A stretch of 64,000 nucleotides of DNA, from contig NZ_JANIPD030000043.1 in assembly GCF_024609215.1 (NCBI RefSeq), positions 1-64,000 of the forward strand, in the 5' to 3' direction. This DNA is from Curtanaerobium respiraculi. Its GTDB lineage: Bacteria; Actinomycetota; Coriobacteriia; Coriobacteriales; Eggerthellaceae. Below, in pieces: positions 1 through 8,984 of the stretch (the stretch's first letter is position 1; the number at the start of each line of letters is the position of its first letter). Below the pieces are notes generated by a model. The model saw only the letters and a list, made by a program, of their open reading frames with translations, had not been told where the DNA came from and did no database searches. A program made the translations under genes and the position numbers.

Positions 1-1
1 C

Positions 2-37
2 CAGGTCATGGCAGACGTGAGGAAACCGAGGAGCTGA
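2..37 (+). CDS. possible 3' end of an upstream gene (partial)
   Basis: Reading from base 2 gives an 11-codon tail (ending RKPRS) and a TGA at 35-37, just before a strong hairpin. This could be the C-terminus of a gene that starts outside the window. In many bacteria pth precedes mfd, but this tail is too short to recognise. Frame 1 also stays open for longer, so the assignment is weak. Confidence 0.25.
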   Translation, partial: QVMADVRKPRS

Positions 38-67
38 GCGGTTCCGCCACAGGAAATGTCACCGGAA

Positions 68-109
68 AGAAGGCCGATTCCCCATGTCAGGAGGGGGAAT
101 CGGCCTTCT
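68..109. terminator. strong hairpin, probable terminator upstream of mfd
   Basis: A perfect 16-bp stem (68-83 pairing with 94-109) encloses a 10-base loop. There is no good T-run on the plus strand; on the minus strand the stem is followed by a short TTCC. It most likely ends the gene that enters the window from the left. Confidence 0.6.
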
Positions 110-354
110 GCTGCTGCAAAAGTCAGGGTATAGCGTTCCCGTCGGGATGCGCGGCATGAAGGTCATCTTCGTATCCGCGCCCCTCCCTACGGTCCATCTC
201 CCGATTGCGGGGTCGAGCGCGTCATTCCCGCAAAGGCGTTCGTCCTCTCTCAGCGGACCGCCCGGGGGCGCCGCCCTTTCCGCTCTGCCCGCCGAAGTGC
301 ATGCCGCCGGGTCTGCGCGGACCGCAGGCCGGGCGCTTCGGCCCGTCCCGCGTT
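110..354. other. non-coding gap before mfd
   Basis: This is GC-rich sequence between the hairpin and the mfd promoter. I see no conserved coding frame, tRNA, repeat or riboswitch in it. Confidence 0.4.
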
Positions 355-363
355 TGCTATACT
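355..363 (+). promoter_or_regulatory. extended -10 promoter for mfd
   Basis: TGC-TATACT is a good extended -10 box about 50 bases before the mfd start. No clear -35 is visible, as expected for an extended -10 promoter. Confidence 0.45.
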
Positions 364-414
364 GGGGCGCGCCGCTTTCCGCGGCTTTCGGCGTTGGCGT
401 GAAAAGGGGAATGC

Positions 415-3400
415 ATGCTGGTCGATGCATTGGTGCAGCCGCTTGAAACGTGCGAGGAGATGCGCGCGTTTTGGGAGAAGCTGGATAGCGGGCAGGATGC
501 CGGTTTGGGGATCGCCGCATCGGCGCGTCCCTTCATGGTCGCATCCCGGTTCGCGCGGACTCCGCAGCCCACGCTGGTCGTGGTCGCCGGTGAAGAAGCT
601 GCGGGGGATTTCGCTCGCAACGTGGGAGCGTACGTGGGGGAGGAGAAGGTCCTCCGATTCTTCGAGCGTGCTGATACACCCTTTGGGGAGAAGCCGTCCA
701 ACACGCACGAGGTCGCCTGCCGCATGGAGGCGCTCGATGCGCTCGTCGACGGGAGGGACGCGATCGTGGTCGCAAGCGCCCGTGCGCTCGTCCGCATGCT
801 ACCTCCCGGCGGGACGTTCTTCCAGCCCCTCGACTTCGCCGTGGGAAGCGAGATCGGCTCGTCTTCCCGATCCGACCTTGTCGATTTCGAAAGCATTTCT
901 CGCGCGCTCGTGGCGGCGGGCTACGAGGATACGGCAGAGTTGGAGGGCCCCGGCACCTTCTGCGTGCGCGGCGGCACGGTAGACGTGTTCCCGGGGAATC
1001 TGAGCTTCCCCGTGAGGATCGACTGCTTCGGCGACGAAGTGGACGAGATCCGCCGCATCGTCCCGTCGACGGGGCAGACTATCGCCAACCTTGACGAGGT
1101 GGCCATCTACCCCGTGCGCGAGTTCGCTCCGAGCAAACGGTCGCTTGCGCGGGCAAGGCAGACGCTTCTGACCACCTCGAAGACGAACCCGGTGATGAGA
1201 GAGCTTCTCGAGAAAATCGAAAGCGGCGTGATGGATGCCAAGGCGGATGCCCTGCTTCCGTATTTGTACGAGAAAACGGTCACGTTGGGCGCGTATCTGG
1301 GGCGGGAGTGCCTGACGGTGCTCATCGAGCCGCACAGCCTGATCGACGATACCTTGCGCGTGCACGACGATCTTGAAAGCCGCGCGAAGGGGACGTCCAT
1401 CCCCCTGGAGGGGCTGTATTGCGCGCCCGCCCAGTTGGATTTCGGAAGCAACCAGCGCTGCGTGTACCAGAGCATCATGACGCGCGGCGGCAACGTGGAC
1501 GCCCAGATCCCCGTCAAGCGCACGGACGTCGCCGGCAATCCCGACAAGCTGTTCGGCAAGCTGTACAGCCTGACGCGCGACGGTTACCTGGTGGTGTTCA
1601 GCGTTTCCAATTACCGCGCTCGCGAGGACATGAAGTTGGCCTTCGTGGACCATGGGCTGCCCATCGTCGAGGTGCTCGACGAGCGCGGCGATGCGCCCGA
1701 TCGCCTGAAACGGGGCGTCGTCAACGTCGTCGATGTCGACATCCCGCTCGGACTCATCATTCCCGCGGCCAAGCTCGCCTTGGTGAGCATCGCGGACACT
1801 CAAGGGTCGGGCGGCCTGCGTTCGCACCGCCGCGTGGACGTCACCGAGATCACCTTCCCCTTCAACGTGGGCGATTACGTGGTGCATGCGGCCCATGGCG
1901 TCGCGCTGTTCAAGGAGATGGTCCGTCAAGAGGTGGGCGGCGTGGCCCGCGACTATCTGCTGTTGGAATATTCTGAGGGCGACAAGCTGTACGTCCCGGT
2001 GGAGCAGCTCGACCGCGTGACGCGCTATGTGGGGCCCGAGGGGAGCAGCCCGCGGCTCACGCGCTTGAACACGAGCGACTGGTCCCGCGCGCTCAACCGA
2101 GCCCGCAAGGCGAGCAAGCAGCTTGCGTTCGATTTGGTGGATGTGTACACCCGCCGGGCGGCGACCCAAGGGTTCCGCTACTCGGCGGACACGCCGTGGA
2201 TGCGCCAGATGGAAGAGGACTTCCCCTACCAGGAAACACCCGACCAGCTTGCCGCCATCGCCGACGTGAAGGCGGACATGCAGTCCGCCAAGCCGATGGA
2301 CCGGCTCGTGTGCGGAGACGTCGGCTTCGGAAAGACGGAAGTTGCGCTGCGCGCCGCTTTCAAAGCCACGCAGGACGGCAAGCAGGTGATGGTGCTCTGC
2401 CCCACCACCATTCTCGCGCAGCAGCACTACACCACCTTCAACGACCGATTCGAGCCCTACGGGGTGGAGGTGCAGGTGCTCAGCCGGTTCCGCACGCCTG
2501 TGCAGCAGAAGGCGGCGCTCGAGGGGTTCGCCGACGGCAGCGTGGCGGTGCTCGTGGGCACGCACCGGCTGCTCTCCCGCGATGTGAATCCGCACGATCT
2601 GGGGCTGGTTATCATCGACGAGGAGCAGCGTTTCGGCGTAGGCCATAAGGAGCAGATGAAGAACCTGCGCGAGAGCATCGACGTGCTCACGCTCTCGGCG
2701 ACGCCCATTCCCCGCACCATGCAGATGAGCCTGTCCGGTGTGCGCGACATGAGCCTGATCCTGACGCCGCCCGACGAGCGTCGTCCGGTAGAGGTGCACG
2801 TGGGGGAGTGGGATCCCGATGTGGTGAGCGACGCGGTGCGACGAGAACTCGAACGAGGCGGACAGGTGTACTACGTGAGCAACCGGGTGCGCAGCATCGA
2901 CGACGCCGTAGCGCGCGTGCAGGAGGCAGCCCCCGAGGCGCGCGTGGCGATCGCGCACGGTCAGATGAGCAAGGAAGAGCTCGAGATCACCATGGAGGAT
3001 TTCGCGGCGGGCGAGATTGACGTTTTGGTCGCCACCACCATCATCGAGAGCGGGATTGACAACCCCCATACCAACACATTGATCATCGAGGATGCGCAAC
3101 GATTGGGACTGGCGCAGATGTACCAGCTGAAGGGCCGTGTGGGCCGCAGCAACCTGCAGGCTTACGCGTACTTCATGTTCCCCGAAAACATGGCCCTGAC
3201 CGAGGAGGCGATGGCCCGCCTGGAGGCCATCGACGAGCATCAGGAGCTGGGAAGCGGCATGCGCGTGGCGATGCGCGACCTGGAGATCCGCGGCGCCGGC
3301 AGCCTTCTGGGTGCCGAGCAGAGCGGCAACATGAGCGCCGTGGGCTTCGATCTGTTCGCGCAGATGCTCGCAACCGCCGTGAACAACACGCGCGAGGGGG

Positions 3401-3879
3401 TGGACGGTGGCGACGGGTTGCCCCCCGCGCTGTCAGACATCACGGTCAACGTACCCGCCCACACGTACATTCCCGAGGAATACGTGCCCGATGCCGACGA
3501 GCGTGTGCTGGCGTATCGCAAGATCGCCGCTGCGACGGAATTGGGAGAGGTGGATGCCCTCGAGGACGAAATGGGACAACGTCACGGGGGAATGCCGCAA
3601 GCGACACGGAATTTCTTCACGAAGGCGCGCATCCGCGTGCTGGCGGGCAAGATGCACGTGGATACCGTGAACGTGGTGGGCGGGAAGCTGAACATCGAGC
3701 CCGCGCGCAAACCCGAAGGCGATCTGCGCTTGCAGCTGAAGCGCGCTCGGAGCCGTTGGATCCCGCAAAGCCAGAAACTGCAGGTCCCGCTGAAGTACTT
3801 CGCCCTCCCCGAGGACGGCGACCTGCTCGGCGCGGTGTACGCGCTTCTTCAGGACTTGAACGCCCAGCGCGGGAAGTAG
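415..3879 (+). CDS. mfd: transcription-repair coupling factor Mfd
   Basis: Mfd is an ATP-driven DNA translocase that removes RNA polymerase stalled at lesions and recruits UvrA for transcription-coupled excision repair. The product is 1154 residues, typical of the family. An N-terminal UvrB-like region is followed by an RNA-polymerase-interacting region, then a RecG-like motor: Walker A GDVGFGKTE near residue 634, DEEQ near 736 and the SATPIPRTMQ motif near 762. The C-terminal TRCF domain follows. The start at 415 has an AAGGGGA ribosome site; an ATG four bases earlier is in another frame and stops after 11 codons. The gene appears to be a single-gene unit with its own promoter. Confidence 0.97.
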   Translation: MLVDALVQPLETCEEMRAFWEKLDSGQDAGLGIAASARPFMVASRFARTPQPTLVVVAGEEAAGDFARNVGAYVGEEKVLRFFERADTPFGEKPSNTHEVACRMEALDALVDGRDAIVVASARALVRMLPPGGTFFQPLDFAVGSEIGSSSRSDLVDFESISRALVAAGYEDTAELEGPGTFCVRGGTVDVFPGNLSFPVRIDCFGDEVDEIRRIVPSTGQTIANLDEVAIYPVREFAPSKRSLARARQTLLTTSKTNPVMRELLEKIESGVMDAKADALLPYLYEKTVTLGAYLGRECLTVLIEPHSLIDDTLRVHDDLESRAKGTSIPLEGLYCAPAQLDFGSNQRCVYQSIMTRGGNVDAQIPVKRTDVAGNPDKLFGKLYSLTRDGYLVVFSVSNYRAREDMKLAFVDHGLPIVEVLDERGDAPDRLKRGVVNVVDVDIPLGLIIPAAKLALVSIADTQGSGGLRSHRRVDVTEITFPFNVGDYVVHAAHGVALFKEMVRQEVGGVARDYLLLEYSEGDKLYVPVEQLDRVTRYVGPEGSSPRLTRLNTSDWSRALNRARKASKQLAFDLVDVYTRRAATQGFRYSADTPWMRQMEEDFPYQETPDQLAAIADVKADMQSAKPMDRLVCGDVGFGKTEVALRAAFKATQDGKQVMVLCPTTILAQQHYTTFNDRFEPYGVEVQVLSRFRTPVQQKAALEGFADGSVAVLVGTHRLLSRDVNPHDLGLVIIDEEQRFGVGHKEQMKNLRESIDVLTLSATPIPRTMQMSLSGVRDMSLILTPPDERRPVEVHVGEWDPDVVSDAVRRELERGGQVYYVSNRVRSIDDAVARVQEAAPEARVAIAHGQMSKEELEITMEDFAAGEIDVLVATTIIESGIDNPHTNTLIIEDAQRLGLAQMYQLKGRVGRSNLQAYAYFMFPENMALTEEAMARLEAIDEHQELGSGMRVAMRDLEIRGAGSLLGAEQSGNMSAVGFDLFAQMLATAVNNTREGVDGGDGLPPALSDITVNVPAHTYIPEEYVPDADERVLAYRKIAAATELGEVDALEDEMGQRHGGMPQATRNFFTKARIRVLAGKMHVDTVNVVGGKLNIEPARKPEGDLRLQLKRARSRWIPQSQKLQVPLKYFALPEDGDLLGAVYALLQDLNAQRGK

Positions 3880-4061
3880 CCGCCTGCCACGCTCCTCGTC
3901 CGCCGCCGTGTCGGGCTCGCTTCGGCTGCGGACATTCGATTCGCCAGATGCCGCGCACATGGGCGCGCGTGACCTGCAGGCCCATCGCCATCGCGTTACT
4001 CGCTTTCCGCGCAGTCTTGCCGCATGCCAGGAGATCGGCATCGCGGCGGCAGATGGCGAGG

Positions 4062-4095
4062 AACCCGCGCCACGGGGAGGGTCATGGCGCGGGTT
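4062..4095. terminator. bidirectional terminator hairpin between convergent genes
   Basis: An 11-bp perfect stem (4062-4072 with 4085-4095) ends in TTT on the plus strand and AA on the other side. It lies between mfd (+) and the FAD reductase (-). A second, smaller GC stem (4106-4112 with 4130-4136) lies between it and the FAD gene's stop. The rest of 3880-4162 shows nothing recognisable. Confidence 0.65.
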
Positions 4096-4162
4096 TGCAA
4101 CGGGGCGGGTGGCACTAAGCTGCAGGGGACCACCCGTCCCGGAGCCGCATCGAGTATGTAGC

Positions 4163-5809
4163 TTATTTGCCGAGGTAGTCCTTGGCGTTTTTCATCGCCA
4201 GGCGACCGGAGTTGATGGCCCACGAAGCTTGCGAGCCGGGTGCGGTCGCGACGTCGTAGGAGTCAGCGTAGAGGCTGCCGGTGTCGCATCCGCCGACGTA
4301 GAGGCCCTTGATAGGCTTGCGGTCCTTGTCAACCGCCTCGATCTTCTCGTTGATCTCCAGGCCGCCGACCGTGGTGTAGTAGCCGTCGGCGACCTCGAGG
4401 ATCCAGAACGGGCCCTCGTCGATGGGGGACAGGTATTGGGCGGCCTTGCCGAAGATCGGGTCTTCGCCCTGCGTGCAGTAGCCGTTGTATTCGTCAACGG
4501 TCGCCTTGAGGGCCGCGGCATCAATGCCGACGCTTTCGGCGAGCTTCTCGATGGTGTCCGCTTTATGCACGGAACCTAGCTTCTCGAGCTGCTCGCGCGC
4601 CTCCGCCATGGGGACGCCCGGGGTGCCGAACGTGAACACGGTGCCGTACGGGCCGTTCTGCTCCCACGCCGCCAGGTCTTTCTCGCGGAAGATCACATAG
4701 GTGAGCTCCTGGTCGCGGCAGGCGATGCCGCCGGCGGCGAAGTTGCCGATCCACAGATCCTCGACGATGAAGCGCTTGCCGTCCTGGTTCACCCAGAGCG
4801 TGGGCTGCACCGAAGCCGAGTAGGCGTCGGTCGCCCATTGGGCGCCGATGGCTGCGGGGCCGCACCACATGACGGTGCCGTAGCCCTCGGAGAGCATCGC
4901 GCCGGCGTTCACGCCCATGCGCAGACCGTCGCCATCGCGACCGGGGGCGCCGAGCGAGACCAGGTTCTTGTTGACCGTGTACGGGGAAATGGCGTGCAGG
5001 AAGTCCATGTTGCTGGGGTATCCGCCCGTCGAGAGCATGACAACGGGCGCATTGATCTGGTAGACCGTGCCGTTGTCCGCTTTGGCGATGACGCCCTTCG
5101 CTTTGCCGTCCTCGATGAGGATCTTCTTCGCGGAGCAGCTGGTGATGATCTCGGCGCCGGTCGCACGGGTGGCCTTGATCAGGCTATCCGTGAAGTACGC
5201 TCCAGGGCTCTTGGCCTCGGCGTCGTAATAGTACACGTGCCAGGCGAGGTTTCCGCCGTAGTCAACCACGGCGCGGAACTTGCAGTCGTGGGCTTCGCAC
5301 CATTCGATGGTCTCGGCGGTCTGCGAGAAGAAGTTGTAGTACAGCTGGGTGCTGGGAATGTAGTGGTGGTAGTTCACGCAACGGCGCACCGCCTCCCCGA
5401 CCGTGCCCGTGTCGCCGGCTTCCTTCTGCCAGTGCGAACCCACGCCGAACATGCCTTCCGTGGCGGAGAAAGCGCCGCCCAACTCTCCGCCCTTTTCGAT
5501 GAGCACGACGCTCATGCCCTGCTCGCTCGCCTGGATGGTCGCTGCCATGCCGCAGCCGCCGCCGCCGATGACGCACACGTCGGCGTCGAGGGTCTTCTTC
5601 GGCTCTCCCACATCGTCGAGCTTCCAAACGGAATTGTCCAAGCCGGTGGGGTTGAGATCATCGGCCGCGCCCTTGGCCGCTTCCTTCGGCTTCGAGCCTG
5701 CGCTACTCGGTGAGCAGCCGGCCATGGCGGCGCCTGCCAGGCCCGCAAGGGCGACTCCCGTGCCGGTCATGAAGCTGCGGCGTGAAATCCCAGAATTGCC
5801 TTTTTGCAT
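4163..5809 (-). CDS. Tat-exported FAD-dependent reductase lipoprotein (fumarate/urocanate reductase family)
   Basis: This is a flavoprotein of the fumarate reductase/succinate dehydrogenase flavoprotein family, probably a terminal reductase of anaerobic respiration on an unknown organic acceptor at the outer face of the membrane. It has 548 residues. A twin-arginine signal (SRRSFM, R10-R11) is followed by a hydrophobic stretch and a lipobox ending at Cys32. The Rossmann FAD motif is VIGGGGCGMAA (residues 80-90). C-terminal flavin-binding segments include GGCDTGSLYADSYD. There is no fused haem or FMN domain, so a separate electron donor is needed. The ribosome site TAGGAGGAAAT is excellent. 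A LysR gene is transcribed divergently and is the probable regulator. The substrate cannot be read from the sequence. Confidence 0.9.
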   Translation of the reverse strand: MQKGNSGISRRSFMTGTGVALAGLAGAAMAGCSPSSAGSKPKEAAKGAADDLNPTGLDNSVWKLDDVGEPKKTLDADVCVIGGGGCGMAATIQASEQGMSVVLIEKGGELGGAFSATEGMFGVGSHWQKEAGDTGTVGEAVRRCVNYHHYIPSTQLYYNFFSQTAETIEWCEAHDCKFRAVVDYGGNLAWHVYYYDAEAKSPGAYFTDSLIKATRATGAEIITSCSAKKILIEDGKAKGVIAKADNGTVYQINAPVVMLSTGGYPSNMDFLHAISPYTVNKNLVSLGAPGRDGDGLRMGVNAGAMLSEGYGTVMWCGPAAIGAQWATDAYSASVQPTLWVNQDGKRFIVEDLWIGNFAAGGIACRDQELTYVIFREKDLAAWEQNGPYGTVFTFGTPGVPMAEAREQLEKLGSVHKADTIEKLAESVGIDAAALKATVDEYNGYCTQGEDPIFGKAAQYLSPIDEGPFWILEVADGYYTTVGGLEINEKIEAVDKDRKPIKGLYVGGCDTGSLYADSYDVATAPGSQASWAINSGRLAMKNAKDYLGK

Positions 5810-5908
5810 ATTTCCTCCTATGCTCGATCCCTCTCGGGGGAACCCCGATCCTCTCCCGATGATGCCCCCATTGATTCGCTAGGGCAATGAGCAGGGCGCC
5901 AACTAAAA

Positions 5909-5941
5909 GGTTCCCGCTTGAAAGTTTCGGTTTGGGTTCCC
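5909..5941. promoter_or_regulatory. direct GGTTCCC repeats, candidate LysR operator
   Basis: GGTTCCC occurs at 5909-5915 and again at 5935-5941 in the divergent gap between the FAD reductase and its LysR regulator, 26 bases apart (about 2.5 helix turns). LysR regulators commonly bind such paired sites, but this assignment is inference. Confidence 0.3.
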
Positions 5942-5958
5942 TTCCCGGCCAATCGGGG

Positions 5959-5964
5959 TACAAT
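5959..5964 (+). promoter_or_regulatory. -10 box for lysR gene
   Basis: TACAAT lies 54 bases before the proposed TTG start. No convincing -35 is present. Confidence 0.35.
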
Positions 5965-6017
5965 GGAAAAGTTCGCAATGAGGCCGCTTCGCGGTGCTGT
6001 TCCGGGGAGGGAACAGT

Positions 6018-6899
6018 TTGTATTGGGATCAGCTTCACTATTTCGCGCTCACCTACCATCTGGGGAGTTTTTCCGCTGCTGCGAAACGGGTGCCGATGTC
6101 CTCTCAAGGGTTGGCCAAAGCGGTGCGCCTTCTCGAGTCCGAGCTGGGCGTGCCCCTTTTCGTCGCCGATCCGTCCGGCAAATTGCACGCGACCCCGCAG
6201 GCGGACCTGCTGCTTGACTTCGCCAACGACTGCGAGCGAGGCTATGCCAAGCTGCAAGGCGAATTCGCCGCGCTGCGCGCCCGCGAGAATCACGAGCTGA
6301 ACGTGGGGATCGGCCTCGGCATCCTCGGGTACCTCGGCCCCGACTTCATCAAGCGGTTCCAGAGGAAACATCCAGGGGTCGTGGTTCGCTACGAAGAGCT
6401 CAGCGACCGTTCGTGCGACGAGGGGTTGCGGTGCGGGCGTCTCGACATCGCGCTTACGGTTGCGCCCTACGCCCCGGATTTCATCGTCACGGAGCTGTAT
6501 TCCACGCCGATGTGCTTTTGGGTCTCCGCTAACGATCCCCGTGCCCAGCGGGAATCCCTTTCGATCGAGGATTTCCAAGATCGGCGCGTCGCCTTGCCCG
6601 GCGAGGACTTCAAGTGCTTCGCGACGTTGAGGAACATGGCGCGCGACGCGGGCGTGCGCTTGGGCGAGGTGCATGCCACCGCCGAGATATTCCGCATGTT
6701 CGACTTCGCCCGCGAAGGGAAGGGCTTGGGGTTTTCGGCGAAGCACCTGGCCGAAATGCCGCTCTTCGAGAAGGATCCGACGGTGGTCGCCATCCCGCTG
6801 GGCACGGTGACCTGGCGGTTCGGCATCGCGCAGCTCTCGTCGCGCAAGCCCACCCCCGAGATGGAGGCGTTTCGCGACTTCTGCATCGCATCGATTTGA
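6018..6899 (+). CDS. LysR-family transcriptional regulator
   Basis: This is a DNA-binding regulator with an N-terminal winged HTH (YWDQLHYFALTYHLGSFSAA onward, residues 2-60) and a C-terminal LysR substrate-binding domain; it has 293 residues from the TTG start. I chose TTG at 6018 because GGGGAGGGA sits six bases upstream and because LysR proteins start right before this helix. A GTG at 5994 is in frame but would place the ribosome site inside the coding region. It is divergent from the FAD reductase at 4163-5809, so it probably controls that gene in response to the reductase substrate. Confidence 0.9.
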   Translation: MYWDQLHYFALTYHLGSFSAAAKRVPMSSQGLAKAVRLLESELGVPLFVADPSGKLHATPQADLLLDFANDCERGYAKLQGEFAALRARENHELNVGIGLGILGYLGPDFIKRFQRKHPGVVVRYEELSDRSCDEGLRCGRLDIALTVAPYAPDFIVTELYSTPMCFWVSANDPRAQRESLSIEDFQDRRVALPGEDFKCFATLRNMARDAGVRLGEVHATAEIFRMFDFAREGKGLGFSAKHLAEMPLFEKDPTVVAIPLGTVTWRFGIAQLSSRKPTPEMEAFRDFCIASI

Positions 6900-7029
6900 T
6901 GACTCGCTTATTGTTTTCTGTGGACGGTTCGGTGCACTGCCTTTCGCCTGATCGGTGATTGATTCTATTCAGACGTGCTCATGTCCGAATTTTTCCAGTT
7001 CTGCTCTGCTTACATCGCTTGCTTTCCAA

Positions 7030-7060
7030 TAAAAAACGCCGGACACGTGATGTGCCCGGC
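7030..7060 (-). terminator. rho-independent terminator of the second FAD reductase
   Basis: Read on the minus strand, GCCGGGCAC pairs with GTGTCCGGC and is followed by GTTTTTTA. This is a classic intrinsic terminator, placed just downstream of the gene ending at 7117. Confidence 0.85.
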
Positions 7061-7064
7061 ATCT

Positions 7065-7096
7065 TGGAACGGCTTGGGAGGGATGGAGCCGTTCCA
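7065..7096 (-). terminator. tandem hairpin before the main terminator
   Basis: A perfect 10-bp stem (7065-7074 with 7087-7096) lies between the FAD reductase stop codon and its T-rich terminator. It may be a 3' stabilising hairpin or the first of two tandem terminators. Confidence 0.5.
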
Positions 7097-7116
7097 GAGG
7101 GAATGGGGATTGCCTG

Positions 7117-8748
7117 TTAGTTGCCCAGGGTCTCGACCGATTCATCGAGCTTGCCGAGGGCGGAACGAGCGGAGAGCACGCCGAACGTCCAGGCGCGTCC
7201 GTGCGAGCCTCCGGTGATAAACAGCGGATAGTCGTCGCCGTAGTATGAGCCGGAGCAGTTGCCGGCAGCATAGAGTCCACCGAGGGGCTCGCCCTTCTCA
7301 TTGATGACCTCAAGCTTCTCGTTGACCTTCAATCCGCTGACGGTCGAAAGACGGCCGGGCATGCGCTTGATTGCGAAAAACGGCGCAACTTTGATGGCGT
7401 TGTAGGAGATGAAATCTCCGGGTACGCCGAAGTCCTCGTCAACGCCCCTGTCGGAGAGCTCGTTGTAGCGTTCGACGGTCTTCAGGAAGGTTGCCTTTTC
7501 GACGCCGATCTTATCGGCAAGCTCCTCCAGAGTGTTCGCCTGCACGATAGCGCCGCGATCCAAAGCCGCCTGCCAGTCTTTCGCGGGATCGGCGGTTGCT
7601 CGGCTATGGCTGTTGGGATGTGGATAGTCGCCCGCGGTAGCATGGACGGCCCAGTTGGCATCGGTGATTTGAAAAGCGGTCTGGTCGGGTTGCTCATGCA
7701 CGGAGGTGACCACGCTCTGATAGCCCAAGTTCTCGTTGGCGAAACGATCCCCCTTCAGGTTCACGCGCAGCCAGGGGATTCCAGAGTAGGGGGAGTTGCC
7801 TTCGGGCATCCAGGTGGGGTCGAAGTGCATCATGATGCAATGCGGAGCCTTGTCCATGGCAGCGCCTGCCCACATTCCCATCTTGTGGCCGTCGCCCGTA
7901 TTGCACGGGGCGCCGTGCATGGACTGGACGTCCAGAAGCTGGGGGGCATAGCATTCGAGCATCTCGTCGTCATCGGAGATGTCGCCCGTTGCCATGATGA
8001 CGCCCTTTGAGGCGTTCACCTTGATGTAAGAGCCGTCCTTCTGCTTCGCGATAACACCGGTAATCCAGCCGTTGGAATCCTGGACCAGCTGCTGAGCGGG
8101 GGTTTCGTAGAGAATTTCGGCACCGGCGGCAACAGCTTTGTCGACCATTGCGGTTAGCAGCAGGCGGAATTGCTCGTAGCGGGTTGCCATGTCGTTGTTG
8201 ATATACCAGCCGTAGGTGTGGCCGCTCTTCTGCATGACCGGCGTGAAGTCCGGGGTCTGGCGAATGAGATAGTCGACAACTTCGCCGCTGCGCTTCAGGA
8301 AGAGCTTCACGACCTTCGGGTTGTCGCGGCCGTTCGAAAGATCGGCGAAGTTCGCATAAATCTGGGCGAGGTCGTACGTTTGACCGGCCTCGAGGAACAT
8401 TTTAGAGTTATATGCTGCGACGCACCAGCCATTGGTCTGGATGGAAGGCATCTTCTGCAGCGTGATAACCTTCGCACCGCTTTGCGCGGCAGCCAAAGTT
8501 GCCGTGGTGCCTGCCGAACCAAGTCCCACGACGCAGACATCGCAGTCCTTCATCTGGGAGATCTTGCTATCGGGGACAGCTTCGGGCTTGGTCTCCCAGC
8601 TCCAGCGCGTTCCGGCGGCTGCCTCCCCGGCCTTCTTCTCGGTTGCGCTCTTCGGCGAACCGCAGCCCGCCATTCCTGCGAGAGCGGCTCCTGCAGCTGC
8701 CGTTGCGGCTGCAGTGATAAAGCCCCTGCGCGAAATTCCCTGTGTCAT
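7117..8748 (-). CDS. Tat-exported FAD-dependent reductase lipoprotein (second paralogue)
   Basis: This is a second fumarate/urocanate-reductase-type flavoprotein of 543 residues. The twin-arginine motif SRRGF (R7-R8) and a lipobox ending at Cys29 predict Tat export and lipid anchoring. The dinucleotide-binding motif GLGSAG is at 75-80. The C-terminal flavin loop GGLYAAGNCSGSYYGDDYP resembles the same part of the first reductase. There is no fused cytochrome domain. It is diverged from the reductase at 4163-5809, so the two probably act on different acceptors. A membrane LuxR regulator is encoded divergently. The ribosome site is GGAGGAGAGG. Confidence 0.9.
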   Translation of the reverse strand: MTQGISRRGFITAAATAAAGAALAGMAGCGSPKSATEKKAGEAAAGTRWSWETKPEAVPDSKISQMKDCDVCVVGLGSAGTTATLAAAQSGAKVITLQKMPSIQTNGWCVAAYNSKMFLEAGQTYDLAQIYANFADLSNGRDNPKVVKLFLKRSGEVVDYLIRQTPDFTPVMQKSGHTYGWYINNDMATRYEQFRLLLTAMVDKAVAAGAEILYETPAQQLVQDSNGWITGVIAKQKDGSYIKVNASKGVIMATGDISDDDEMLECYAPQLLDVQSMHGAPCNTGDGHKMGMWAGAAMDKAPHCIMMHFDPTWMPEGNSPYSGIPWLRVNLKGDRFANENLGYQSVVTSVHEQPDQTAFQITDANWAVHATAGDYPHPNSHSRATADPAKDWQAALDRGAIVQANTLEELADKIGVEKATFLKTVERYNELSDRGVDEDFGVPGDFISYNAIKVAPFFAIKRMPGRLSTVSGLKVNEKLEVINEKGEPLGGLYAAGNCSGSYYGDDYPLFITGGSHGRAWTFGVLSARSALGKLDESVETLGN

Positions 8749-8804
8749 GGTGAAAATTCCTCTCCTCCGCTTTTCCTTGCAGTTCCTATGACTGCGCTGA
8801 TTGG

Positions 8805-8832
8805 AGAATACGGAAAATAGGCAAGTTCTGAA
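8805..8832 (-). promoter_or_regulatory. possible promoter for the second FAD reductase
   Basis: On the minus strand TTCAGA and TATTCT are separated by 16 bases, about 60 bases upstream of the ATG. This is a moderate match to the housekeeping consensus. Confidence 0.35.
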
Positions 8833-8899
8833 TCATCCGGGATAGGGGGAACTTGGATGAAATGCCGCATTTCCTTCTCCCCCTTCGACCTAAAAACAG

Positions 8900-8911
8900 G
8901 GGGATATCCCC
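8900..8911. promoter_or_regulatory. perfect palindrome, candidate LuxR operator
   Basis: GGGGATATCCCC is a perfect 12-bp palindrome between the divergent FAD reductase and LuxR genes, about 32 bases upstream of the LuxR -10 box. An operator role is inference. Confidence 0.35.
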
Positions 8912-8942
8912 GATGACGGGGGATTTCGTCAAAGGGAGCGGA

Positions 8943-8948
8943 TATAAT
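8943..8948 (+). promoter_or_regulatory. -10 box of the membrane LuxR gene
   Basis: A perfect TATAAT lies 37 bases before the proposed TTG start. If it is used, the transcript begins near 8955 and excludes the in-frame starts at 8853 and 8913. Confidence 0.5.
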
Positions 8949-8984
8949 CTCGAACCGTGGAAAGGGAATCGGCGGGAGAGGGAA

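Noticed and set aside
799-3240. 813-codon open frame antisense to mfd
   Set aside because: It is a mirror of mfd codon bias in high-GC DNA. It is rich in His, Arg and Ala, has no domain, no ribosome site, and lies fully inside a well-supported gene.
3908-4579. 223-codon open frame between mfd and the FAD reductase
   Set aside because: It crosses a terminator hairpin and the end of the FAD reductase; no ribosome site or family resemblance.
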